23,335 nucleotides of DNA from the IMG/VR virus record IMGVR_UViG_3300030419_001062, positions 29,713-53,047 of that record; one strand, given 5' to 3'. This document shows, in pieces, positions 13,613 through 20,759 of this stretch. The notes under the pieces were generated by a model. That model ran no database searches and was not told where the DNA came from. It saw only the letters and a list, made by a program, of their open reading frames with translations. Origin of the DNA: a virus. Each line of letters begins with the position of its first letter. The stretch's first letter is position 1. A program made the position numbers and the translations under genes.

Positions 13613-13638
13613 AATACAAGTTCTCAATAACTTGTATT
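13613..13638. repeat. Perfect 10-bp inverted repeat
   Basis: AATACAAGTT and AACTTGTATT are perfect reverse complements separated by CTCAAT. The size and symmetry fit a binding site for a dimeric repressor or an origin protein. It is not followed by a T-run on either strand, so it is not a terminator. Confidence 0.6.
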
Positions 13639-13658
13639 GTCACTAGCACAATAAGACG

Positions 13659-13673
13659 TACTGCTTCGCAGTA
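13659..13673. repeat. Compact hairpin containing GCGAAGC
   Basis: TACTGC and GCAGTA pair around a three-base loop. On the minus strand the centre reads GCGAAGC, a DNA sequence known to form an exceptionally stable mini-hairpin and reported at some phage origins. Here it lies inside the candidate origin. Confidence 0.55.
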
Positions 13674-13795
13674 ATACAAATCTAGTTCAAATATATGAAA
13701 GTTACAAGATTTCAATAAAACTTGATTTTTTTGAATCTGAAACGAACCGGTACGCAACGCAAAAAAAAGACCCACACACAATGTACAACAATTTT

Positions 13796-13827
13796 CAAAA
13801 TTTTCTGGAAAAATTTTTCAGATTTTG
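13796..13827. repeat. Imperfect A/T-rich inverted repeat
   Basis: CAAAAT at the left pairs with ATTTTG at the right, and the inner part CTGGAAAAATTTTTCAG is nearly palindromic. It ends within the -35 element of the proposed rightward promoter, so a protein bound here could control that promoter. Confidence 0.45.
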
Positions 13828-13853
13828 ATAAAAGTGACTAGGTTATTTATAGG
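13825..13853 (+). promoter_or_regulatory. Candidate rightward sigma-70-type promoter
   Basis: TTGATA (five of six to the -35 consensus) is followed after exactly 17 bases by TATAGG (four of six to the -10 consensus). It points toward the packaging genes. The A/T-rich DNA downstream offers other possible -10 boxes, so this is a candidate only. Confidence 0.35.
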
Positions 13854-14005
13854 ATAGGATATATATAGGTTATATAGGTTATTATACTAGGATATTATAT
13901 AGTATATATAGTATATATATTATAAAATAACATTAAAACAATAAAGAGAGAAGAAAAAACATAGTTTTTTATACCAACTAATGATGTTTTGTTGTAAACT
14001 TACCT

Positions 14006-14206
14006 ATGAAGACAACATCTATACACAATGCACGACACCATTGTGCTAACTTTTGGACAGGGAAATGCTTAGGTGCTATGTTTACACGGATGTCTGGCTC
14101 ACTAACCTGTAGGATAGATGGTAAATTCGCAAATAAAGATTGCGTTGTAGAGAAAGGATGTACTTATTTTGAGCAAACTGTTGTTCCAGGAATTAAGGGA
14201 CTCTAA
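14006..14206 (+). CDS. Small cysteine-rich protein (66 aa)
   Basis: This 66-aa protein carries five cysteines (C13, C21, C35, C46, C52) and conserved-looking segments CANFWTGKCLG and CRIDGKF, ending with CTYFEQTVVPGIKGL. The spacing suggests a zinc or iron-sulfur site. I do not recognise a named family. There is no clear ribosome site before the ATG, so the exact start is uncertain. Its last 38 bases overlap the metallophosphoesterase gene if that gene uses the TTG start, which suggests the two are coupled. It is the first gene of the rightward block. Confidence 0.68.
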   Translation: MKTTSIHNARHHCANFWTGKCLGAMFTRMSGSLTCRIDGKFANKDCVVEKGCTYFEQTVVPGIKGL

Positions 14207-14996
14207 AAAGAAGACCCCTAAGAAAAGAAAACATAGAAGGGCAATCGTAATACCTGATTGTCACTTCCCTTTACAATACCAACCAGCAGTAAACTGCGTT
14301 CTGAAGGCTATCGAGATGATAAAGCCTAATATATTCATATGCTTGGGAGATTTAGGAGAGTGGCATAGCGTTTCGCCCTTCAAATATAAGAGAAGAAAGA
14401 GACCACCACTTGAATACATCTTAAAAGAGGTAGAAAAAGAAGAAAAACAAGTGAATGCTGGTTTGGACCAGTTTGATAAAGTATTAAAATCTGTCAAATG
14501 TGAAGAAAAGCACATGATAGAAGGTAATCACGATGCTTGGCTTAATTATTTCGTAGATGAGTTCCCTTATCTACCACAATACAAGTTTCCAGAGATAATG
14601 AGGCTAAAAGAACGTGGATATAAGTATTATCCTTATGGTAAGTTTGTCAAGATGGGTAAATTGTATATGTATCACGGAGGTCACTACTCTACAATTAACC
14701 ATACTAGACAACACGCAATGAATTTAGGAAAAAATATTCTTTACGGACATACACACGATGTTCAACGTAGTGGTATGACCCATGTAGATGGTGCCCACCA
14801 TGCATTTTCTTTAGGATGTCTGAAAGATATGACATCTGAGGCGAATATGTGGCTTCGGGGTAGGACTACAAATTGGGCTCATGCATTCGCAGTTATAGAT
14901 TGGTTCCCTAATGGCGACTTCAGGATTGATGTTGTCGACATCCATAACGGCAGAACATTCGTATGGGGTGAAGAAATAAACGGGAACAAGGAGTAA
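14169..14996 (+). CDS. Calcineurin-like metallophosphoesterase
   Basis: This 275-aa protein has the metal-binding motifs of calcineurin-like phosphoesterases: D30 and H32 in VIPDCHFP, D61 in CLGDLGEW, N120 and H121 in EGNHDAW, H169/H172 in YHGGHYS, and GHTH (193-196). The family uses two metal ions to hydrolyse phosphoesters, on nucleic acids, nucleotides or proteins; the substrate here is unknown. The first frame start is TTG at 14169, with AAAGGA about ten bases upstream; a second TTG at 14181 is possible. No ATG lies before the first motif. The basic N-terminus (DSKKKTPKKRKHRR) is notable. It precedes the terminase genes. Confidence 0.85.
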   Translation: MSKLLFQELRDSKKKTPKKRKHRRAIVIPDCHFPLQYQPAVNCVLKAIEMIKPNIFICLGDLGEWHSVSPFKYKRRKRPPLEYILKEVEKEEKQVNAGLDQFDKVLKSVKCEEKHMIEGNHDAWLNYFVDEFPYLPQYKFPEIMRLKERGYKYYPYGKFVKMGKLYMYHGGHYSTINHTRQHAMNLGKNILYGHTHDVQRSGMTHVDGAHHAFSLGCLKDMTSEANMWLRGRTTNWAHAFAVIDWFPNGDFRIDVVDIHNGRTFVWGEEINGNKE

Positions 14997-14998
14997 GT

Positions 14999-15064
14999 AT
15001 GACGATGCTTATTAAAAAAAGACATACTCGGAGGGGTGGTTTGGTGCTACCAAGAAATAATTAG
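14999..15064 (+). CDS. Possible 21-aa basic peptide
   Basis: A 21-codon frame (starts MTMLIKKRHTRRGG) has a near-ideal ribosome site: AAGGAG five bases before the ATG, overlapping the stop of the phosphoesterase gene. The product would be strongly basic. It could be a real micropeptide or a translated leader for the terminase small-subunit gene, which itself has a weak ribosome site. No further evidence supports it. Confidence 0.35.
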   Translation: MTMLIKKRHTRRGGLVLPRNN

Positions 15065-15076
15065 GTCGGGTGTAGT

Positions 15077-15838
15077 ATGTCTCAATCTAAAGTAATAAAT
15101 GGTGTAAGTGAGGTCCTATACGACAATGTTGAAGAATGGACTGAATTAACTGGATTTGAGGATATAAATGCAGATTGGCGTTCTGGTAGTGAGAATGAAT
15201 GGATTCTTACTGATGATGGGCAAGTCTGTAGAGTTCTCAAGCGTGGTGAGATGCGTAATAATGCTAAAAAGGTAAAACCTTATATTCGCACTATTCTTGG
15301 CACATATCTTGTTGATAGTCCTACTAAGATGGAAGGAGAGCCTCCTAGAAATATATATGCATTTGCTAAAGGTAGCAATCATTATGAACAGCGTATGAAG
15401 AAAGATAAGAAGCCAACGTCTAAAGAGACTATGTTTGCTAAATATGTTGCTAATGGGCTACCACCTGTTGATGCATATCTAAGAGCATTTCCTACTAACA
15501 ATAGAAAATATGCTGACCATACATCTAAAGCGTTAATGAAAACAAAAAGGATTTCAACATTGATTACAGAAGAAATGAAAGCCAATCTTCAAAAAGTAAA
15601 TATTGACGAAGAATATCTACTAACAAAGACTAAAGAAATAGTTGACAAGGAAGATGGAAGAGACGGGGATAAACTTCGTGCTATTGAAACATTGATGAAA
15701 ATAGCAGGGATGTTTCCTGATAACCAAAAAACAGAGTCACTTACCGTATTTCAAGGTTTTAGTCAAAAAGAACTTGAGGCAATCAAGGGTAGTGATGTGA
15801 AAGCACTAGCCCATGCCGAAAAACCCATCGAAGACTAA
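15077..15838 (+). CDS. Putative terminase small subunit
   Basis: This 253-aa protein is probably the small terminase subunit, which recognises phage DNA and regulates the large subunit. Residues 1-105 form a beta-rich N-terminal part (NEWILTDDGQVCRVLKRGEM). The middle (about 115-165) has the terminase-type helix-turn-helix pattern: MFAKYVANGLPPVDAYLRAF followed by ADHTSKALMKTKRI. A helical oligomerisation-like segment follows (EEYLLTKTKEIVDK; GDKLRAIETLMKIAGMF). The position, one small gene before the large subunit, supports the call. The ribosome site is weak. Sequence similarity to named families is only by pattern, so the call is moderately sure. Confidence 0.72.
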   Translation: MSQSKVINGVSEVLYDNVEEWTELTGFEDINADWRSGSENEWILTDDGQVCRVLKRGEMRNNAKKVKPYIRTILGTYLVDSPTKMEGEPPRNIYAFAKGSNHYEQRMKKDKKPTSKETMFAKYVANGLPPVDAYLRAFPTNNRKYADHTSKALMKTKRISTLITEEMKANLQKVNIDEEYLLTKTKEIVDKEDGRDGDKLRAIETLMKIAGMFPDNQKTESLTVFQGFSQKELEAIKGSDVKALAHAEKPIED

Positions 15839-16052
15839 TATCCCTATAGACTATCTTGCTGATTTCAGTACTGAGCGTGATATATGTGAAGTATGTGAAA
15901 AGCAAATTGATGACAATTCTAAACTTCTTGTTTGGGACGATGAAGGTAATGTACATGGGTATGCCTGTATTTTTTGTAAAACTATATATGATGAAAATGA
16001 TGAATTAACTAAAGTATCAACTGGAGAGTCTGAAACACTATATGAAGCGTAA
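15813..16052 (+). CDS. Small zinc-ribbon protein between terminase genes (79 aa)
   Basis: This 79-aa acidic protein has two CxxC knuckles, CEVC (25-28) and CIFC (52-55), 23 residues apart, a classic zinc ribbon. Its start overlaps the end of the small-terminase gene by 26 bases in another frame and lacks a strong ribosome site, so it is likely translated by coupling. Placement between the terminase genes suggests a packaging or HNH-like accessory role, but it has no nuclease motif and the function is unknown. Confidence 0.68.
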   Translation: MPKNPSKTNIPIDYLADFSTERDICEVCEKQIDDNSKLLVWDDEGNVHGYACIFCKTIYDENDELTKVSTGESETLYEA

Positions 16053-16200
16053 GAGAAAGAATGGTGAGTGGCGTGAACAAATTAATTTCACAGATGGCAT
16101 ATTTAATGATTATTTAGATATTGATGTATTTAATGTAAAAAAAAGAAAGAAGAAGAATGTCAAAAAAAGCAACATTCAACATAACACCAGGTCCCAATGA
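16042..16200 (+). CDS. Possible small basic protein overlapping terminase (52 aa)
   Basis: A 52-codon frame (starts MKRKRKNGEWREQINF) overlaps the zinc-ribbon gene by 11 bases and the start of the large terminase by 44 bases. It has two clusters of lysine and arginine, one at each end. It has no clear ribosome site. If it is real, the terminase could start at its second ATG (16202), just after this stop. The overlap pattern is tempting, but evidence is thin. Confidence 0.3.
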   Translation: MKRKRKNGEWREQINFTDGIFNDYLDIDVFNVKKRKKKNVKKSNIQHNTRSQ

Positions 16201-17764
16201 AATGGCAGAGCGAGATAAACTTCTCGCACAGTCAATGGAGAGTTTGGTGTATTTTGGTAGAGCATTCTTACCTAAAGACTTTCTACATAAGAGTGCATCT
16301 CCTGATTTCCATTTTGATATAGCAAAAAAATTAACACAGCACGAATCAGGTGCTCGTATATGTAATATTATCCCACGTGGCTTTGGCAAGTCTATTCTAT
16401 CTAAATCTGCTATTCTACATAAATTATTATTCTCACCAAAAGAGAAACAGCAATTCATTGCTTGGGTAGCAGAAGAACAAGGTCAGGCTATTGACCATTT
16501 AAAATATATTAAGAATCATTTAGAGTATAATCAGCAAATAAGGTATTATTTTGGTAATCTCGCTGGTGACGCAGTAGGTAACAGATGGACTGAGAAAGAT
16601 ATTGTTACTGCTACTGGAGACAGAATAATGGCAAAAGGTACATCACAGCGTCTACGTGGTCGTAGTGAGGTTGATGTTCGCTATACTGGTATTGTACTTG
16701 ATGACTTTGAATCTGAATTAAATACAAAAACACCTGAAAGACGCCAAGAGATAAAACAATGGATTGTTTCAACTGTTTATCCTGCATTAGAAGAATCTAA
16801 AGGGAATGAAGGTTGGATATGGTTATTAGGCACTATTGTACATTATGACAGTTTTCTTCAAATGGTTGTTGATGGATTCAATGAGGCTGTAGAGAATGAA
16901 AAGAGTTATCCTTGGGATGTGACATTTTACAGGGCAATAAGAGATGATGGTAGCCCATTATGGGAATCTCAGTTCCCATTGGAGAAGTTAGAGCAGAAAA
17001 GACGTGAGTTCATAGAAGCAGGTCTTGTCAATAAATTTGCTCAAGAGTATATGAATGATGCACGTGATATTACTAATGCGTCATTTAAGGTGGATAGAAT
17101 ACAATATCATAACGGGAGATTTGAAGTTAAAGATAAACAGACGTTTTTAATTATCAATGACGATGCAATCCCTATAAATGTTTATATTGGCGTTGACCTT
17201 GCGGCTACTGCTACTAATACATCAGACTATCAAGCAATAGTTGTTCTTGGTGTCGATGCTGAGAATAATAGATATGTTTTAGAATACTTTAGAGAACGTA
17301 TCCCTACATTCGATGTACCAGACGAAATTATAAAATTATGTAAACAGTATGCACCAATCCGTCGTGCTACTATTGAGACTGTTGCCGCACAAGAAATGGT
17401 TAGAGATATGCTATCAAGGATGGCAGTATCAGATAGAAGATTGATGCCAGGTCTTTTTAAAGGTGTAAAGCCTGTTGGTAGAATAAAGAAAGAAGATAGA
17501 CTTGAAACTGCATTAGGTCCTATTGTTAATAATAAAAGATTATATATAAGACGCTCAATGACTGACCTAGTTGATGAGTTCTTTGAACACCCAATGTCAA
17601 GACATGATGATGTTATGGACGCATTGTACTATGCTGATTATTATGCCAAGGCTCCAAGAAGTGGCAGATTTAGTGCCAGTGAGTTGAGCGATGAAGAACT
17701 ATGGAAGAAAAACCAAGCAAAAAAATCAGCAGTTTTCAACTGGATAACAGGTGCCAGAATTTAG
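16157..17764 (+). CDS. terL: Terminase large subunit
   Basis: This 535-aa protein is the packaging motor. The ATPase half shows a Walker A-like PRGFGKS (73-79) and Walker B GIVLDDFE (178-185, acidic residues D182, D183, E185). The nuclease half has an RNase H-like fold with D347 (IGVDLAATATNTSDYQ), E407 (ATIETVAAQE) and the HDDVMDALYYA motif (483-493). These are the expected residues for cutting concatemeric DNA. The ATG at 16157 follows a purine-rich stretch (AGAAAGAAGAAGA); an internal ATG at 16202 is an alternative. Length and layout are typical. It lies before the portal gene, the usual phage order. Confidence 0.95.
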   Translation: MSKKATFNITPGPNEMAERDKLLAQSMESLVYFGRAFLPKDFLHKSASPDFHFDIAKKLTQHESGARICNIIPRGFGKSILSKSAILHKLLFSPKEKQQFIAWVAEEQGQAIDHLKYIKNHLEYNQQIRYYFGNLAGDAVGNRWTEKDIVTATGDRIMAKGTSQRLRGRSEVDVRYTGIVLDDFESELNTKTPERRQEIKQWIVSTVYPALEESKGNEGWIWLLGTIVHYDSFLQMVVDGFNEAVENEKSYPWDVTFYRAIRDDGSPLWESQFPLEKLEQKRREFIEAGLVNKFAQEYMNDARDITNASFKVDRIQYHNGRFEVKDKQTFLIINDDAIPINVYIGVDLAATATNTSDYQAIVVLGVDAENNRYVLEYFRERIPTFDVPDEIIKLCKQYAPIRRATIETVAAQEMVRDMLSRMAVSDRRLMPGLFKGVKPVGRIKKEDRLETALGPIVNNKRLYIRRSMTDLVDEFFEHPMSRHDDVMDALYYADYYAKAPRSGRFSASELSDEELWKKNQAKKSAVFNWITGARI

Positions 17765-17787
17765 GTCAAAAATCCCCACTTTTATTT

Positions 17788-17808
17788 TGTAATAAAAAAA
17801 ACATTACA
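17788..17808. repeat. Small inverted repeat between terminase and portal genes
   Basis: TGTAAT and ATTACA are perfect complements around an A-rich nine-base loop, in the 72-base gap between terminase and portal genes. The hairpin is AT-only apart from one pair on each arm and has no T-run after it, so it is a weak structure. It may be a protein site or chance. Confidence 0.25.
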
Positions 17809-17836
17809 TAAATTCTGTACGTAAAGGTATAACTAC

Positions 17837-19888
17837 ATGGAATACGATAAACGAGCAGAAATCAACAAAGACATATTTGAGCAGTATAGGGATGCGAGAG
17901 CAGACTGGGATAGAGAAGCAAGGGAAGACCTTGATTTTTATTTTGGAAACCATTTTACTGATGACGAATCACAACATTTAGCATCTGTTAATCAAGCAGA
18001 TGTCCCTATGGACCGTATCGGTCCTGCTATAGATAAGATGAAAGCAATGCTTACATCTCGCTCTCCTGCATTTACTATAGTTCCTAGAGAAGATTCAGAT
18101 GTTAAACTAGCGTCTGTTTGGAGAACAATACTCGGATATACTTGGCAAATATCAAATGCTACTATGCATTTAAAACAGGCTATCCATGATTATACTACAA
18201 CAGGTCTTGGATATTTATATGCTTATACTGATACAGAGTCAGATATGGGCAAGGGCGATATAAAGATTGTTAATATAGACCCATTTAGAGTTTATGTCCC
18301 GCCAAATTGCAGAGACAGATGGTTTGATGATGCTGATAATGTTATTCTATCTACTATACTAACAGGACAGCAAGTTGTTAATCAATATCCTGAATTAGGT
18401 CCGCAACCTAATCCAGAGACTGGTGAGATTGAGCCAGGGCTGATAGAAGAACTATCTGGCTATATGGATTTTGATTTCCCTTCAAGTCAGAATAAGCAGA
18501 GCCAAACTATATTTACTCCTGATGTTGTAAAAGATAAAGACCATTGGGATGTAACAAAATATCAAATATTAGAAAGATTTTATAAAACTAAAGTTCCATT
18601 TTATCGTGTAGTTGATACAAAGAACCAAACAGAGATGGTTATGGACGATATGGAATTTCAAGTATTCTTAGACGAAAATCCCGCTGTGTTTGAGCGTGGT
18701 CTTATGGAGTTTGAAGAAGTTCTCCAAACAAGAGTGGGGGTAACAGCATCAATAGGAGAGGTAGTTTTGTATGAAACTATCCTTAATACTGAAGTGTATC
18801 CAATAGTACCTTTGCCAAATAACTATGCTGGTACTCCATACCCTCGCTCAGATGTACAAAGGGCAAAGGAAATGCAACGTCTTCTCAACAAACTCTGGTC
18901 TCTCGCTCTCTCCCACGCTCAAGCATCGGCTGGACTTAAATTAATTGTACCATTAGGTAGTGTTGATGATGTCGCTGAATTAGAAAAGAATTGGTCTAAT
19001 CCTAATGCAGTTATTGAAATTGATTCATCTCAAGGGGAACCTCATTATCCTCAACCTTCTCCTTTATCTGGAGAATTTTATAGATTAATACAATCAGCAG
19101 AATTTTATATTGATTTTATTTTTGGTATCCCTGAGATGATGCACGGTTATCAAGATAAAGCACCTGATACAGTTAGAGGTACTGAAAGAATGATTTCATT
19201 AGGTCAAGAACGACCTAAAAGTAAACTTAGAGATATTGAGTTCAGTTTAGAAAGATTGGGTCTTGTAATGTACTCACTTTCAAAAGGTCATTATAATTAT
19301 AAGAAGATGTTCAGATTATCTCAGGCTAATAATGACTTAGATGATGTTACAATCAATATGTATGATGATATAACTGGAACTGTGGTTGATATTCAAAAAG
19401 AACGTCACGACCTTGGACAGCACGATATTAGCATAGAGCCAGGCTCTACGCTACCAACTAATAAATGGACAGAATATGGTGTCTATCTTGAAGCATATCA
19501 GGCTGGACTCGTTGATAGACAAGAAGTATTAAAGAAGAATCCTGAAATATTTGATAAAGCAGGGGTTCTTAATCGATTTGGTGAAATTGCTCAACTTCAA
19601 CAACAGTTGGCTCAAGCAACTCAACAAATCAAATCATTGCAGGGTGACTTGCAAACAGCCAGTAGAGAATCAATCCATGCTAAGAAAGCATTGGAGGTCC
19701 AAAAGACTAAAAGTGTTCTCGATGGGCTGGAACATAAAGCCAGAGCAGAGCAATCTGCTAAGGGTAAGAAACTAGACGCAGAAGTGAAGGTACAACTTGA
19801 GAGATTAAAAAACTCGACTGAAATGGTATATGAAGAAGAAAAGGCGAAGGCGAAAGAAAAGGCGAGTAAAAATAGTCAGGCTCAATAA
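17837..19888 (+). CDS. Portal protein
   Basis: This 683-aa protein is the portal, forming the dodecameric ring through which DNA enters the capsid. It has the usual long alpha/beta layout, beginning with a helical FEQYRDARADWDREAREDLDFY segment, then a core with DPFRVYVPPNC (about 153-163), a central YAGTPYPRSDVQRAKEMQRLLNKLW-type helix, and the clip/stem part. The final 110 residues form a long coiled coil rich in Gln and Lys (LQQQLAQATQQIKSLQGDL, then a charged helix to the end), like the barrel extension of P22-type portals. Size and position between terminase and scaffold support it. AAAGGT precedes the ATG. Confidence 0.9.
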   Translation: MEYDKRAEINKDIFEQYRDARADWDREAREDLDFYFGNHFTDDESQHLASVNQADVPMDRIGPAIDKMKAMLTSRSPAFTIVPREDSDVKLASVWRTILGYTWQISNATMHLKQAIHDYTTTGLGYLYAYTDTESDMGKGDIKIVNIDPFRVYVPPNCRDRWFDDADNVILSTILTGQQVVNQYPELGPQPNPETGEIEPGLIEELSGYMDFDFPSSQNKQSQTIFTPDVVKDKDHWDVTKYQILERFYKTKVPFYRVVDTKNQTEMVMDDMEFQVFLDENPAVFERGLMEFEEVLQTRVGVTASIGEVVLYETILNTEVYPIVPLPNNYAGTPYPRSDVQRAKEMQRLLNKLWSLALSHAQASAGLKLIVPLGSVDDVAELEKNWSNPNAVIEIDSSQGEPHYPQPSPLSGEFYRLIQSAEFYIDFIFGIPEMMHGYQDKAPDTVRGTERMISLGQERPKSKLRDIEFSLERLGLVMYSLSKGHYNYKKMFRLSQANNDLDDVTINMYDDITGTVVDIQKERHDLGQHDISIEPGSTLPTNKWTEYGVYLEAYQAGLVDRQEVLKKNPEIFDKAGVLNRFGEIAQLQQQLAQATQQIKSLQGDLQTASRESIHAKKALEVQKTKSVLDGLEHKARAEQSAKGKKLDAEVKVQLERLKNSTEMVYEEEKAKAKEKASKNSQAQ

Positions 19889-19918
19889 TGTTGTACACAT
19901 TTAAAAGGAAGGTTAAAA

Positions 19919-20734
19919 ATGGAAGAACAACTCCAAAATGCTAATGAAATAGCAGAAACAAATCCAGTTGCCGATGTCATGGCAGATGGTGGTGTACCTG
20001 TAGAAGAAGGACATCAAGAACAAGCAGTTCAACAAGAATACGCTCAAGAGGAAGTATATGACGATGGTGGGTATTATCAAGACCCTGATGCAATCCCTGA
20101 GCAAAATGTTGAATCCCAGACTTCGCACGTTGATTGGGAATCTGAATCTAAAAAGTTTCAGTCTTTGTATGATAAGGCACAGGCTGATAACCAAAAGATG
20201 CAAGATTTACTAATGCAACAATTGGAGACGCAAGGGAGTCAACAGGTCGGACAGCATGATGTTGGTGAACCAGAATCAAGTATGCCTTCTGAGGATGAGT
20301 TTAGTCCTTGGGATGCTTATTATAAGCCTAATTCTCCATCATACAATTTAAGAGTTCAACAAGAGAACGAAAGAATTGATGGTGCAGTACAGGCTCATAT
20401 GACCCAACTAAATAACCAAATGGTTATGAATAATACGGTTAAGGAACTAAGAGATAATTACAATATGGAGGAGAATGAAGTCCGTGATTTCATGGAATTT
20501 GCTACTACTCCAAGAGGACAACTACCCCTAGATACACTTGTAAAAGTGTGGGGTGCAGGAAAAACTCAAGGTCAACCTAACCCTACGTTGGAAAAAGTAA
20601 AAGCGAATCGCAATGTTCCTAAGACAGCAGGAGTTCTTCAGGGTCAGAAACCTCAACCTGCAAAGAATGAGGCACAGAAGACTTGGGAGAGCATAATGGG
20701 TCATAGTAAGACTGCTGGTTCGAAAATTCCATAA
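19919..20734 (+). CDS. Putative capsid scaffolding protein
   Basis: This 271-aa protein is very acidic and Gln-rich in its first 70 residues, then helical (SKKFQSLYDKAQADNQKMQD; NTVKELRDNYNMEENEV), with a basic C-terminal tail (LEKVKANRNVPKTAGV and onward). That acidic-helical-basic layout is typical of scaffolding proteins that guide procapsid assembly and then leave, with the basic tail contacting the coat protein. Its position between the portal and capsid genes is the standard one. A strong AAAAGGAAGG ribosome site precedes the ATG. No protease motif is visible. Confidence 0.82.
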   Translation: MEEQLQNANEIAETNPVADVMADGGVPVEEGHQEQAVQQEYAQEEVYDDGGYYQDPDAIPEQNVESQTSHVDWESESKKFQSLYDKAQADNQKMQDLLMQQLETQGSQQVGQHDVGEPESSMPSEDEFSPWDAYYKPNSPSYNLRVQQENERIDGAVQAHMTQLNNQMVMNNTVKELRDNYNMEENEVRDFMEFATTPRGQLPLDTLVKVWGAGKTQGQPNPTLEKVKANRNVPKTAGVLQGQKPQPAKNEAQKTWESIMGHSKTAGSKIP

Positions 20735-20759
20735 ACTAAATAACAAAAGGAAATAAGAA

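Larger units (their letters stand above)
13542..14005. promoter_or_regulatory. Divergent control region and candidate replication origin
   Basis: This 464-bp gene-free stretch separates the leftward and rightward blocks. From left to right it holds three 13-bp tandem repeats, a perfect 10-bp inverted repeat, a TACTGC-TTC-GCAGTA hairpin, two A/T runs of seven and eight bases, an imperfect 32-bp inverted repeat, a promoter-like pair, and an almost pure A/T stretch (about 13843-13930) built of short repeats such as TATATAGGT and AGTATATAT. Repeats next to an easily melted A/T region are typical of phage and plasmid origins. Both early and late transcription probably begin here. Confidence 0.55.

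Noticed and set aside
13590-13781. 63-codon open frame on the minus strand in the divergent region
   Set aside because: It covers the palindromes and repeats, has no convincing ribosome site and an odd composition; better explained as non-coding.
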